Counted from the first letter of the stretch, positions 32,665 to 42,167 are shown. The stretch is 64,000 nt of DNA from Sphingobacteriales bacterium (GCA_027483645.1 JAIXUD010000022.1:62001-126000); one strand, 5' to 3'. A program made the numbers and translations. The notes: generated by a model from the letters alone, not told the origin.

Positions 32665-34164
32665 TTGGAGCCAGTACAAACCCTTTCCCCTTCGCTTATC
32701 CTCACGTTTGTAGCCGGCTATTTCGGTTTGCTGCTGCTTATGGCGTGGTACACTGGCCGCAAGGGGGACAACCAGAGTTTCTTTATTGGCGATAGAAAAT
32801 CGCACTGGTACTTAATTGCGCTGGGCATGATGGGCGCTTCCATGAGTGGCGTTACTTTTATTTCCGTACCGGGTACCGTGGGCGTGCTTGGAGCGCAGAA
32901 TGGAAGCTTCTCATTTATGCAAATGGTACTAGGCTATGTGGTGGGCTATACGATTATTGGCTTGGTGCTGCTGCCGTTGTATTATCGGCTCAACCTTACC
33001 TCCATTTACACTTACCTCGAGCAGCGGTTGGGCTACTGGTCTCATAAAACGGGTGCGGCGTTCTTCCTGCTATCGCGTACTATTGGCTCCGCGTTCAGGT
33101 TGTTTTTAGTAATTATCGTGCTGCAGAAATTTATGCTCGACCCGTGGGGTGTGCCGTTTTATGTAACCGTAGGCTTGGCGCTACTTTCCATTTGGATATA
33201 TACTTACCAAGGCGGCATCCGCACGGTGGTGTGGACGGATATTTTGCAGACGTTCCTTATGATTTCCTCGGTAATCATTACCGTGTACTACATCAGCCAG
33301 GATATGAACGTGAGCGTGGTGGAGCTGTTTACCCAAGTAAAGGATAGTGCCTATTCCCAAATGTTCTTCTGGGACCCGCTGCTCAAAAACTACTTCTGGA
33401 AGCAGTTTATCGGCGGGGCACTTATCGCCATTGCCATGACGGGCCTCGACCAAGATATGATGCAGAAGAACAACAGTTGTCGCAATATCCGCGAGGCGCA
33501 GCTCAACATGTTCAGCTTTACGTTTGTACAGGTGTTTATCAACTTACTTTTTGTATCGCTGGGTGCGATGCTTTACTTATACTCCAGCGCCAAGTGCCTG
33601 CAAATTCCCGAAAACACCGATTACCTGTTTCCATCCTTGGCATTGCATCATTTTGCACCGGTGGCCGGAATGGTATTTATTATAGGGTTGGTGGCAGCGG
33701 CCTATTCCAGCGCCGATAGTGCGCTAACCGCACTTACCACCTCTGTATGTGTAGACTTCCTTGGCTTTGAAAAGGAGAGCCTTAAAACCGAAGCGCAGCA
33801 AATTAAGAAACGCCAGCAGGTGCACGTTATCGTCACCATCGTTATGTTTATAACCATCCTCATCTTCCGCTATGTGCTCGATCGGGATGTTGTTACGGCC
33901 GTGTTCACAATTGCCAGCTACACCTACGGCCCGCTGTTGGGCTTGTTTATGTTCGGCATCCTCACCAAGCGAGCCGTATACGATAATTTAACCCCCATCG
34001 TTTGTGTCGTGGCGCCCATCATTTGCGTTATCCTCAACTACAATTCTAAGGCTTGGTTTGGCGGATATGAGTTTGGGCTGGAAATGCTACTGGTAAACGG
34101 TGTGCTGACATTTTTGGGGCTGTTGCTGTTGAGTAAGCGGGGGCTGGTTCTTGGTCAGCGATAA
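32665..34164 (+). CDS. Sodium:solute symporter (SSS family)
   Basis: 499 residues from TTG 32665; a stop codon lies shortly upstream and the first ATG would cut into helix 1. About 13 membrane helices. SSS traits: KGDNQSFFIGDRKSHWYLIALGMMGASMSGVTFISVPG, LTSIYTYLEQRLGYWSHKTGAAFFLLSRTIGSAFR, GLDQDMMQKNNSCRNIREAQLNM, GLVAAAYSSADSALTALTTSVCVDFL (sodium-site SSADSALTAL). It imports an unknown small organic solute with sodium. Confidence 0.92.
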   Translation: MEPVQTLSPSLILTFVAGYFGLLLLMAWYTGRKGDNQSFFIGDRKSHWYLIALGMMGASMSGVTFISVPGTVGVLGAQNGSFSFMQMVLGYVVGYTIIGLVLLPLYYRLNLTSIYTYLEQRLGYWSHKTGAAFFLLSRTIGSAFRLFLVIIVLQKFMLDPWGVPFYVTVGLALLSIWIYTYQGGIRTVVWTDILQTFLMISSVIITVYYISQDMNVSVVELFTQVKDSAYSQMFFWDPLLKNYFWKQFIGGALIAIAMTGLDQDMMQKNNSCRNIREAQLNMFSFTFVQVFINLLFVSLGAMLYLYSSAKCLQIPENTDYLFPSLALHHFAPVAGMVFIIGLVAAAYSSADSALTALTTSVCVDFLGFEKESLKTEAQQIKKRQQVHVIVTIVMFITILIFRYVLDRDVVTAVFTIASYTYGPLLGLFMFGILTKRAVYDNLTPIVCVVAPIICVILNYNSKAWFGGYEFGLEMLLVNGVLTFLGLLLLSKRGLVLGQR

Positions 34165-34614
34165 AACTGTATGGCATGAAATGCTTGCCACATAACATTT
34201 CCTTCCTAAAAAGGCTTGCCAATGCACGCCAGTTTTTTAAAGTTAGCCTTGGCTAGGGTTTTAGGGTGAGCGCCGAAGTGCCGGATGTCCTCCTTGGGGG
34301 ACCGATGCGCAACAAACCCTTGACAATCAATGAACGGATTCAACGCGCGTCGAGGTGGGTATTTCGGAGTTAAGTTTTCCAACTTTTCTAGAATTCCAGT
34401 GCGAGATTGTTAATTCACCACCCACAGCACCGACCCACCCCAACACGCTATACTACGGTTGAAAAGTAGTCCTAAAATCGAACAAAAAAACACATTGGGC
34501 ATACCTTGTAGCGTGTTGACCCTCCGAGGAGGGTATCTGCCACTTCCTAGCTCAAAAGGCACTTTACTCCTGATAGCGACAGTACGATCTAAAAGTGTGT
34601 AAGGATTAGCACTA
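34165..34614. other. 450-bp stretch without a recognisable gene
   Basis: No coding frame with family features on either strand. The only structure I see is a hairpin ACCCTCC-GA-GGAGGGT near 34519-34534. An open frame at 34410-34625 on the minus strand has no homology I recognise and an implausible composition. It could be a decayed gene. Confidence 0.5.
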
Positions 34615-35016
34615 TTACCCACCAAATCTCCTCGCCACCCTTATCTCCACCATCGCTAATGACCCAATCAGCAGAATCTCCCCAATAAAATACATGATAC
34701 CCAATAGCGACAATTGCTCATAGAAAACAACCATCAGCACCAAGGTAGCGCAACAGTAAAGCAGGTTGGAGATAGCGATGGCTTTTAGGTAAACACCCCG
34801 CCAGCCGAATACGCCCAAATAGCCCAGCAGCGAGTAAATACCAAAAGCGAATGCCACAGAAGAAAGGATGAAGAGCACGGATGGCGGCATGCCCAGCAAC
34901 GCCTCGAAACGGGGCAGTACCAACCCCAGCAACATAACCGATAGCATAGCCCCGAGGCTATCAAATAGAAACAAGTTCTTCAAACTTAGGCGACCCAACC
35001 ACTCCTGAAAAAGCAT
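34615..35016 (-). CDS. Small four-helix membrane protein of unknown function
   Basis: 133 residues from ATG 35016 (frame open to 35052). Starts MLFQEWLGRLSLKNLFLFDSLGA; hydrophobic helices at ~18-40, 45-68, 75-98 and 100-122; ends with EIRVARRFGG. I recognise no family with certainty. Stands alone between the empty stretch and a repeat-rich gap. Confidence 0.65.
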   Translation of the reverse strand: MLFQEWLGRLSLKNLFLFDSLGAMLSVMLLGLVLPRFEALLGMPPSVLFILSSVAFAFGIYSLLGYLGVFGWRGVYLKAIAISNLLYCCATLVLMVVFYEQLSLLGIMYFIGEILLIGSLAMVEIRVARRFGG

Positions 35017-35052
35017 AATATCTAAGTTACAAACCGATTTCGATGCCAGCAA

Positions 35053-35481
35053 GGGTTGGGTAGCGGGTTGAGGGTTTTGTCGTGTGTAAAGGCTTGATTT
35101 ACAGGGGCTGGCATTTTCACTTAAATTTTTGGATGGTCATTGGCAAGTATACAAACCCAAAACTTATGCGGCCTGCTTAACCATGCCTTGCAACCCATTT
35201 TGCCTCACCGTTTAAAACTCACCCAAAAAACGTAAACCCCCAGCACCATTAACTAAAAGTACACGACAAAACTATTGTTCTAGACACAAGATACTAGACA
35301 CAACCTGCCTACCGGCAGGCAGGGATACAAGTCCTAAAGTGTAGTACATGTAGATAAGTAGTGGGCATAACCTGTGCCCCATGCAATCCACACCCACTAA
35401 AAAAGATGTGTAACTTTGAAACAGCATTTATTACCCAAAATAAACCATGGTCCATCGTCCATGGTCCATCGTCCAAAAACC
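35053..35481. repeat. Repeat-rich gap (TAGACACAAG cluster, CCTGCCT palindrome, GGTCCATCGTCC)
   Basis: Contains the AGACACAAG family at 35282-35302, a dyad CCTGCCTACCGGCAGGCAGG at 35304-35323, and two tandem GGTCCATCGTCCAT units at ~35449-35475 directly before the LOG gene start. Relatives of the last family occur at ~5288-5318, ~30455-30473, ~41383-41412 and 58831-58984. No gene seen. Confidence 0.7.
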
Positions 35482-36177
35482 ATGACTGAAGAAGAAAAAG
35501 AGAGAAAAGACTGGACCCAATACAAAGCCGAATCGTCTTGGGCCATATTCAAGGTGATGAGTGAGTTTGTGGAAGGGTACGAGAAGATGAACAGCATCGG
35601 GCCGTGCGTATCCATATTTGGCTCAGCGCGTACACCTGCCAATAGCCCGTATTACATCATTGCTGAAGAGATTGCCCGCAAGCTGGCTCTGGAAGGTTAT
35701 GGTATCATCAGCGGTGGCGGACCCGGTATTATGGAAGCCGCCAACAGGGGCGCGCACTCCGTAGGTGGGGCATCTGTGGGTTTGGGTATCGACTTGCCGA
35801 TGGAGCAAGGCAACAATCCGTACATTGATTTGGACAAACTGATCAACTTCCGCTACTTCTTTGTTCGGAAGGTGATGTTCGTAAAATACGCCCAAGCGTT
35901 TGTGATGATGCCCGGCGGCTTCGGTACGCTCGATGAAATGTTTGAATGCCTAACACTGGTGCAAACCAAAAAGATAGAGAAAATACCCATTATACTATAC
36001 GGAACGGAGTTTTGGAAAGGTTTGCTAGAGTGGGTTGCCACTACCATGCGCGATAAGGAGCACACCATTGGCCCGAACGACCTGGATTACGTGAAATTAG
36101 TGGACAGCCCCGATGAGGTGGTGCAAATCATCCGCGACTTCTACCGCTCCGAACATGCTTTACGGCCTAATTTTTGA
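35482..36177 (+). CDS. LOG-family (TIGR00730) nucleotide phosphoribohydrolase
   Basis: 231 residues from ATG 35482; the frame is open further upstream only through the GGTCCATCGTCC repeat. Rossmann-type domain with CVSIFGSARTP, ISGGGPGIMEAANRGAHSVGG and the family motif PGGFGTLDEMFECLTLVQT. Enzymes of this group cleave nucleoside 5'-monophosphates (cytokinin-type or general) into base and ribose phosphate. Substrate unknown. 12 bp before the M23 peptidase gene. Confidence 0.92.
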   Translation: MTEEEKERKDWTQYKAESSWAIFKVMSEFVEGYEKMNSIGPCVSIFGSARTPANSPYYIIAEEIARKLALEGYGIISGGGPGIMEAANRGAHSVGGASVGLGIDLPMEQGNNPYIDLDKLINFRYFFVRKVMFVKYAQAFVMMPGGFGTLDEMFECLTLVQTKKIEKIPIILYGTEFWKGLLEWVATTMRDKEHTIGPNDLDYVKLVDSPDEVVQIIRDFYRSEHALRPNF

Positions 36178-36189
36178 TTACACCGCAAT

Positions 36190-37923
36190 ATGCTCACTTA
36201 CCGTTTATTACCTTTCTGGCTGCTGCTTGTTTGTGCTTGCTTTGTTGGCAATAGCTCAAGAGCACAAGTAGTTGATTCAACGCTTAATTTCGGCTCGCCG
36301 CTGGACATCCCTATTTACCTCTCCGGCACCTTCGGCGAACCACGTGGCAACCACTTCCACTCGGGTATGGACATCCGTACCAATAGCCAAGAGGGCTTGT
36401 CCATATATTCTGTAGAGGAAGGGTTTATCAGCCGTATTAAGATTTCGGGCCGCGGCTATGGCAAATCTATTTACATACAGCACCCCAACGGCTATACCAG
36501 CGTGTATGCGCACTTAAGCGACTTCCCGCCCGCTTTGGATAAGTTGATTAAGGCCTACCACTACCAGCGTGAGAACTTTGAGCTGGATGAAGTATTAACG
36601 CCGGATATCTACCCTGTAAAAAAGGGCGACCTAGTAGCTTACAGCGGCAACACCGGCGGCAGCCAAGGTCCGCACCTGCACTTTGAGATTCGCAATACCG
36701 CAACGGAGTATGCCTACAACCCGCAGTTGTATGGCTTTGCGGTGAAAGACGACATTGCCCCAACCATCCACAGCGTAAGCGTATATGCTAAAGACCTGAA
36801 TGTAGTGGGCCCGCTCACGTATGCGGCCAAAAAGGTGGGCAGTACCTATAAGCTGGTAAAAGACACCCTATACTTCAATACCGATACTATTGGCTTTGGA
36901 CTGCATACTACCGATAAGATGCAGAACAGCAACAACACCAATGGCATATACAGCCTGGAGATATGCGTTAAAGACAGTGTTTGCTACCGGTTTAAGATGG
37001 ACAGCATCGACTTTGCCGAAACACGCTACGTACAGTGCCATGTCGACCATTGTGAGAAGATAGAATCGGGCAGCTCGGTATACCGCACGCACCGCCTGCC
37101 GGGCAACGACTTTACCTTCCTATACGATGTGCAGCAGAACGATGGCTATGTGGTGCTGCAGGACAGCGTTTTCCATAAGATTGAGCTTAGCAGCAGGGAT
37201 TACCAAGGCAACGCTTCTACCATTGTTTTCTACGTAAGCCGGAGCAGCAAGAGTGCGGTCTTTAAGCCGCAAAAGATGGACTTTGATACCGTGTTCTATC
37301 ACAACCAAGCCAACACCCTCAGCGAGCCCAACATCAAAGCCTACTTCCCTGAGCAAACGTTTTACAACAAGGTGTTCTTCTATTATAAGGCCGATAGTAT
37401 ACAGCTATTGAGCGGGTACAAGACATTTGGGCCGCTCCACCGCTTGCATAAAGATGTGGAACCGGTGCACAAAGCCTATACGCTATCGTTGCTGGCCAGT
37501 AGTGTGCCGGAGCAGCTAAGGCTTAAGGCAGTGGTAGCAAGGGTTGATCGCAAGGGCCGCATTAAGGCGTATACCACTACCCATGATGGGCCGTGGTTTA
37601 CGGCTAGCCCCAAGGAGTTTGGCGGATTTACGGTATTGCTAGATACAGTGCCGCCCTCCATCCGTCCACAGAACTTTACCAACGGCTCTATTATGACTGG
37701 GAAGGGTAGCCTTCGCCTCACCGCCAGCGACAATCTGTCGGGCATAAAAACTTACCGAGCCACTATTGATGGCAAATGGATATTGCTTGATAATGATGCT
37801 AAGAATAGCCTGTATGTGTACGCATTTGATGACCGCTGCCCACCTGGCGAACATATCTTTGAGATGGTTGTTACTGATGATGCAGGCAATACGGCAACTT
37901 ATAGGTGTACCTTTAGGAATTAG
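36190..37923 (+). CDS. Secreted M23 metallopeptidase with Ig-like C-terminal part
   Basis: 577 residues. Signal peptide ending NSSRAQ. M23 (LytM) domain at ~35-185: HFHSGMDIRTNSQ (Zn-binding H and D), GRGYGKSIYIQHPNGYTSVYAHL, GSQGPHLHFEIRN (HxH). Residues ~190-577 are beta-rich, with Ig-like segments near the end (LTASDNLSGIKTYRATIDGKW, FEMVVTDDAGNTATYRCTF). Likely a peptidoglycan or outer envelope endopeptidase at the periplasm. This long architecture is usual in Bacteroidota. Confidence 0.92.
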   Translation: MLTYRLLPFWLLLVCACFVGNSSRAQVVDSTLNFGSPLDIPIYLSGTFGEPRGNHFHSGMDIRTNSQEGLSIYSVEEGFISRIKISGRGYGKSIYIQHPNGYTSVYAHLSDFPPALDKLIKAYHYQRENFELDEVLTPDIYPVKKGDLVAYSGNTGGSQGPHLHFEIRNTATEYAYNPQLYGFAVKDDIAPTIHSVSVYAKDLNVVGPLTYAAKKVGSTYKLVKDTLYFNTDTIGFGLHTTDKMQNSNNTNGIYSLEICVKDSVCYRFKMDSIDFAETRYVQCHVDHCEKIESGSSVYRTHRLPGNDFTFLYDVQQNDGYVVLQDSVFHKIELSSRDYQGNASTIVFYVSRSSKSAVFKPQKMDFDTVFYHNQANTLSEPNIKAYFPEQTFYNKVFFYYKADSIQLLSGYKTFGPLHRLHKDVEPVHKAYTLSLLASSVPEQLRLKAVVARVDRKGRIKAYTTTHDGPWFTASPKEFGGFTVLLDTVPPSIRPQNFTNGSIMTGKGSLRLTASDNLSGIKTYRATIDGKWILLDNDAKNSLYVYAFDDRCPPGEHIFEMVVTDDAGNTATYRCTFRN

Positions 37924-37985
37924 GTTCTGCCATTTGCCCTTGCTATTTACCAATAACTAATAACCAGTAACCAATAACCCATTTC

Positions 37986-38438
37986 ATGACCACCCTACAA
38001 CCCGGCCAACCCGCCCCCGATTTCAATACTACCGACGAGAATGGCAAGGCTACCAACCTACAGCAGTACCGCGGCAAAAAGGTAGTACTCTACTTTTACC
38101 CTGCCGACGATACACCCACCTGTACCAAAGAGGCATGCAACTTTAGGGACAATTATGCCGCTCTTACTGAAAAGGGCTATGTAGTATTGGGCGTAAGTGC
38201 AGATACTGACAAGAAGCACCAGAAGTTTATAGCCAAGTACAGCCTGCCGTTCCCTTTGCTGATGGATGAGGACCGCACCATACAGAACGCTTACCAAGTA
38301 TATGGCCCCAAGAAGTTTATGGGCAAGGATACCGTTGGCATACACCGCACCACCTTTGTGATTAATGAAAAGGGCATTATTGAGAAGGTAATTGATAAGG
38401 TGGATAGCGCCAATGCCACTGCGCAGGTGCTGGGGTAG
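37986..38438 (+). CDS. bcp: Thioredoxin-dependent thiol peroxidase (Bcp/PrxQ)
   Basis: 150 residues. AhpC/TSA fold: GQPAPDFNTTDENGKATNLQQYRGKKVVLYFYP, peroxidatic and resolving cysteines in DDTPTCTKEACNFRD (C-x4-C), VLGVSADTDKKHQKF, and the arginine in HRTTFVINEKGIIEKV. Reduces peroxides with thioredoxin. Complete. A run of CAATAACC-type repeats lies just upstream (37945-37980). Confidence 0.95.
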   Translation: MTTLQPGQPAPDFNTTDENGKATNLQQYRGKKVVLYFYPADDTPTCTKEACNFRDNYAALTEKGYVVLGVSADTDKKHQKFIAKYSLPFPLLMDEDRTIQNAYQVYGPKKFMGKDTVGIHRTTFVINEKGIIEKVIDKVDSANATAQVLG

Positions 38439-38486
38439 TAGATGTCGCTATAGCATAGTGCAAATTTATCAATACATTTGTTTGCC

Positions 38487-39866
38487 ATGCTATCCAAACC
38501 CGCCCATGCTCCTTTCCCGCTAGCTATCAAGGCTTTGTTTGCTATAGTGCCTGTCGTGTTTTTGGCATATTACCTTATGTCTTTCATTTGGCCGGAGCCG
38601 CGTATATTGGGCGAGGCCTCCAATGACTTATTTAGCTTCTACGCAGGCAAGTTTATAGCCATACCCATGAACCGCTATGCCATAGTGCAGAACAAGATAT
38701 TGCCTTGGCTTCTAAGTATGGTGGGCGCTCCTTTCAAGGTGGTAGTGTATAGTTACCTTATCAATGACTTATTATTCTACCTATTCTTTGTAACGGTGGC
38801 CCTATGGCTCAAGGAGTATTTATTGGCCGTGTTTTTCCTACTGTTCAACCTCTTGCTTTGGAAGCACAACTTCTTCATTCTCTCCAGTGAGCTCTACCTT
38901 ACCCTGCCATGGCTGTTTCTATGGGGGGTTATGCTGCACCGCAACTACCTCAACTACTGGCTGTTGGTGCCCATTATGCTCATTGTACTATGGTCGCACC
39001 CGGTTTGCATTGTCGTTTTTGTAATGCTCAACTTCTTGTTCGGTTATGAACGGAAGCTAAGCAAGTGGTTTATTGCCGTATTTGTAACCATTGTTTTACT
39101 GCGTGTATGGGTGGTTTCAGCGTATGATGTGCAAGTTATTGGCCGGGTCGTTGCTAGCGGTAGCGCGCAACCTACAAATAGTCTATCCCAATATTTTGAC
39201 GATTACTGTGGCGAGTATTTTGTGTATATAGTGTTGGCTTTTTTTTGGCTGCTTAGGGGGCAGGTGGCCTTGTGGCGCAAGCTTGCCCTAGTGTTCGCTT
39301 GGGGGGTATTGTTTGGCTTTGCCTACAAAAGCATGTTTGAGGTGTTGGACATGAATTTTACCAAATGGCTGCTACCGTTACATTTTATAGGCATCTATGC
39401 CTTTTATCTTTACTTGGCCGACAGAGGCTGGCACAAGCGATGGGCCTTACTGATTACCTTTTTCTTTGTGGGCGATGCATTGGTGTCGGATACTATGGAT
39501 GTACATCAGCAGTTTAGCCACTACCGGCAGCAAGCGCGTAATCTGCATTGCTTGGTAAGTACCACACAAAGCATGGGCTACAGCAAAAGCTATGTAATTG
39601 TCAATGAGTTTGAGCAGCCGTTTTCAGATAACAAGTACCAGCAAGAAAGCATCATATTGTCGCAGTTTCCTGATGCTACTACACCCGTACAAGTGGTAAT
39701 GATTGATAAGGCGCTAGAGCCAACTATATTGCAACTTCCCATCGATGAGTATTACATAGGCCCTGAGTGCATCCAACGGCACGAGTGGCTTAAGCCGCCA
39801 TTTGTAATAAAGCCCGATGTGTACCGCAAGTTATCGCCGCAGGATTGTGGGTGCCTGGCCGATTAA
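38487..39866 (+). CDS. Polytopic membrane protein of unknown function
   Basis: 459 residues from ATG 38487. About ten hydrophobic helices up to residue ~335, followed by a soluble C-terminal domain of ~120 residues (QQFSHYRQQARNLHCLVSTTQ ... LSPQDCGCLAD). The plan (membrane helices then a small soluble part, aromatic-rich loops such as WPEPRILGEASNDLFSFYAGKF) is that of a GT-C-like glycosyltransferase or envelope protein, but I see no diagnostic motif. The stop overlaps by 4 bp the convergent gene at 39863. Confidence 0.75.
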   Translation: MLSKPAHAPFPLAIKALFAIVPVVFLAYYLMSFIWPEPRILGEASNDLFSFYAGKFIAIPMNRYAIVQNKILPWLLSMVGAPFKVVVYSYLINDLLFYLFFVTVALWLKEYLLAVFFLLFNLLLWKHNFFILSSELYLTLPWLFLWGVMLHRNYLNYWLLVPIMLIVLWSHPVCIVVFVMLNFLFGYERKLSKWFIAVFVTIVLLRVWVVSAYDVQVIGRVVASGSAQPTNSLSQYFDDYCGEYFVYIVLAFFWLLRGQVALWRKLALVFAWGVLFGFAYKSMFEVLDMNFTKWLLPLHFIGIYAFYLYLADRGWHKRWALLITFFFVGDALVSDTMDVHQQFSHYRQQARNLHCLVSTTQSMGYSKSYVIVNEFEQPFSDNKYQQESIILSQFPDATTPVQVVMIDKALEPTILQLPIDEYYIGPECIQRHEWLKPPFVIKPDVYRKLSPQDCGCLAD

Positions 39867-40498
39867 CGTTTCTTGGCCATTGGTTTCCAGGGGTCTACAT
39901 CAGGGGCGAGGCCGTACATCTGCTCCATAATCATGAGCATATACTCATCTTCGGTGGCGCCTTGGTCTTTTATCATTTTTGCCATCATTACGTTTAGGAT
40001 CGGTATCATCTCGGTGAGGTTCAGCTTCCATTGGTTTTCCTCCAAGTAAAAATGGAAAAAGAGTGGGGTTACTTTCCCTTTGGCAATGTGTTCACCTTTC
40101 GCGAAATCGCCTTTTACAGTCAACTCGCCCACCTCAATATCCGCTACCGAGTTTTTACCTACGAAACCTTTGTTTACGGCATATACAAACATCTTAAAAC
40201 CGTCAAACTCCTTAATTTCTTCTAAAGAAGAGCGGTGGCGAATGCCCAGTACAATTATCCTATCAATCAACGGCAAGCCTTGCACTTCCATCTTCTCGCC
40301 ATAGATGGCCAACTGGCATAGATTGTTGTAATAAGCAATGGTTCGGGTATCTATCAGCATCGCCGCATCGGTGCCGCGGTCTTCCAGCAAAGCTGCTTGG
40401 TAGGCGTAAAACACCTTTTTAATGCTGTCTTCCTGCTGTGCGTGCAGCATTGAAGCCCAAGAAAGGATAATGGAGAAGATAATGATGCGGATGGTCAT
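39863..40498 (-). CDS. Secreted protein of unknown function (NTF2-like traits)
   Basis: 211 residues. Signal peptide ending SMLHAQ. Mature part starts QEDSIKKVFYAYQAALLEDRGTDAAMLIDTRTIAYYNN, and later EVGELTVKGDFAKGEHIAKGKVTPLFFHFYLEENQWKLNLTEM, the usual helix-then-sheet order of NTF2/SnoaL-like domains; ends with a Met-rich helix (DEYMLMIMEQMYG). No catalytic residues recognisable. Transcribed towards the preceding gene. Confidence 0.7.
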   Translation of the reverse strand: MTIRIIIFSIILSWASMLHAQQEDSIKKVFYAYQAALLEDRGTDAAMLIDTRTIAYYNNLCQLAIYGEKMEVQGLPLIDRIIVLGIRHRSSLEEIKEFDGFKMFVYAVNKGFVGKNSVADIEVGELTVKGDFAKGEHIAKGKVTPLFFHFYLEENQWKLNLTEMIPILNVMMAKMIKDQGATEDEYMLMIMEQMYGLAPDVDPWKPMAKKR

Positions 40499-40528
40499 GG
40501 AGGTAAAAATAGGGAAAATGGTGTTAAG

Positions 40529-41317
40529 CTACCTAGGTGGAGGCGGTGGGTTTTCAGGGTCGTAGATATTTGGCGTCTGCTCACTGGGTGCGGTAAAAGC
40601 AATCATACCACTGGTTCCCTTGCTATGATTTCCAGAGGCATCCATGAGGCTGAACTCTACCTCGTATTTAGCACCAAGTTCTAGATTAAACTCCCCTGCG
40701 CACATGCCATGGCCTATGGAAATTACCCTATTGGTTGGGGATAAATAGAACACCCAAGTTTCACCTGTGCTCACCTGCGTGAGTGCTGCTCTTGCCATAT
40801 ATTGGGATTCATCCTTAACCTGAAACCTGAAGTCAACATAAATGGCAGGCCCGCAGCCGTAGTAGGTCAACTCTTTACCTTTCTCGGTAGGTGTTTTCAG
40901 CAGTTCCGGCGGGCTATCATCACTGATGCTTTGAGTAACCCATTTTCTCGTTAAGAAATTCGTGTTAAGGTTGTAAGAATGATCGGTCGGCAAACTATCG
41001 AAGTCTAGGCGGTACTCTTTGTTTGGTATGAGTGTTCTTGAAGGCTTCAGCACGACTTGATGTGACTGAAAACTACCTACAAGGTATTCCACCAAAAGCA
41101 ACGGCACCCTATCGTTGTCACTTTGTAAATATGTTGGATAATTAACCAACGCCTGTTTTACAAACTTAGGATGGAAACCGAGGGCATCGATGACGATAAC
41201 CGGATTGAGGTTGAGGTGTTTTTGATGGGGCCATACGCTTAAAAAGCCGGGTTTGCATTTGGAAAATGCTACTATGGAGTACAGCAGCATTGTTAGAATT
41301 ATCAGCCCACTTTTCAT
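40529..41317 (-). CDS. Secreted protein of unknown function with proline-rich tail
   Basis: 262 residues; signal peptide ending IVAFSK, followed by a Cys. Beta-rich body (VVLKPSRTLIPNKEYRLDFDSLP, GPAIYVDFRFQVKDESQYMARAAL, LELGAKYEVEFSLMDASGNHSKGTSGM) suggesting Ig- or fibronectin-like strands, then PENPPPPPR at the end. I recognise no family. 30 bp upstream of the gene at 39863, so possibly the same transcript. Confidence 0.7.
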   Translation of the reverse strand: MKSGLIILTMLLYSIVAFSKCKPGFLSVWPHQKHLNLNPVIVIDALGFHPKFVKQALVNYPTYLQSDNDRVPLLLVEYLVGSFQSHQVVLKPSRTLIPNKEYRLDFDSLPTDHSYNLNTNFLTRKWVTQSISDDSPPELLKTPTEKGKELTYYGCGPAIYVDFRFQVKDESQYMARAALTQVSTGETWVFYLSPTNRVISIGHGMCAGEFNLELGAKYEVEFSLMDASGNHSKGTSGMIAFTAPSEQTPNIYDPENPPPPPR

Positions 41318-41613
41318 GTTCGCAATTTACTGATAACAACGCAAATCGGTAACTCAACTGTATTTTAATTCCCCCATTTTTTTACTGATGACCATCGACT
41401 ATCGACCATCAACCATAAAATTCTTCCCATTCCTTCCCACCGTCCTTAAAAAGCAACTATCCACCTTGCTATTGCTTGAAAGTGGGTGGTTTTCCCTCGA
41501 TTCGGCGACGTAATTTTACATTGCCGCCAGTCTGCACTGAAAATGGCCAAAATAGGGACTTCTTCGTGATACTTCCCACAGTATCAAACCCTTTGCTATC
41601 CAGCCTTTCCTTA

Positions 41614-41622
41614 TGTGGATAA
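41614..41622 (-). promoter_or_regulatory. Consensus DnaA box in front of mraZ
   Basis: Reverse strand reads TTATCCACA, the perfect DnaA consensus, 53 bp upstream of the mraZ -7 box. A single box can occur by chance, so regulation by DnaA is only a possibility. Confidence 0.3.
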
Positions 41623-41629
41623 ATTTTCC

Positions 41630-41681
41630 GTGGGAAAGATGATAAATTAGTGGGGAAAAGTGGGCGAAAGTGTTATCTTTA
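41630..41681 (+). promoter_or_regulatory. mraZ promoter with 10-bp-phased GTGGG repeats (MraZ operator)
   Basis: GTGGG units start at 41630, 41650 and 41660, with a GTG at 41670: all in 10-bp register, with the 41640 position missing. This is the pattern of MraZ-binding sites, which are direct TGGGN repeats with 5-nt spacers. They overlap a -7 box TATCTTTA (41674-41681), so bound MraZ would block it. ATG follows at 41706. The rest of the 388-bp gap 41318-41705 holds ACCATCGAC-type repeats and no gene. Confidence 0.8.
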
Positions 41682-41705
41682 CCCATATAAGTATCAAATT
41701 CAACC

Positions 41706-42167
41706 ATGGCGGGACTTTTAGGAACATACTTGGTAAGCCTAGACGACAAAGGTCGTTTGAGGATACCTAGTGCCCTGAAGGACCAGTTGCCACCCGATGT
41801 GGATGGCCGATTTGTGCTGAACAGGGGTATGGGCAAATGCATTAGCCTGGTAACCTTGCCAGAGTGGGAAGTGCAAAGCGCTAGGGTTAGGTCGCTAGAT
41901 AAGTATGTGATTCAGAACCAAGAGTTCATCCGGAAGTTTTTTGCCCTTGCCACCAAAGTAACCTTGGATGGCGCTGATAGGATGCTGCTGCCGAAGATTT
42001 TGGCCGACTATGCTGGTATCACCAAGGAAGTGGTGATTACCGCCATGGACGATGTGGTGGAGATATGGAACAAGGATGCCTACTACGGATTGGTAGAATC
42101 CACCCCAGAAGATTTTGCCCAATTGGCACAACGCGTAATGAGCAACCAAAACCCGGGTGAGCTGTGA
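41706..42167 (+). CDS. mraZ: Transcriptional regulator MraZ
   Basis: 153 residues. Two SpoVT/AbrB-like halves: LLGTYLVSLDDKGRLRIPSALKDQLPPD and FFALATKVTLDGADRMLLPKILADYAGITKEVVITAMDDVVEIWNKDAYY. Each half carries the DxKGR/DxxDR-type loop of the family. MraZ forms a ring that binds the repeats in its own promoter and represses the dcw cluster. Its stop overlaps the rsmH start (GTGA). Confidence 0.96.
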   Translation: MAGLLGTYLVSLDDKGRLRIPSALKDQLPPDVDGRFVLNRGMGKCISLVTLPEWEVQSARVRSLDKYVIQNQEFIRKFFALATKVTLDGADRMLLPKILADYAGITKEVVITAMDDVVEIWNKDAYYGLVESTPEDFAQLAQRVMSNQNPGEL

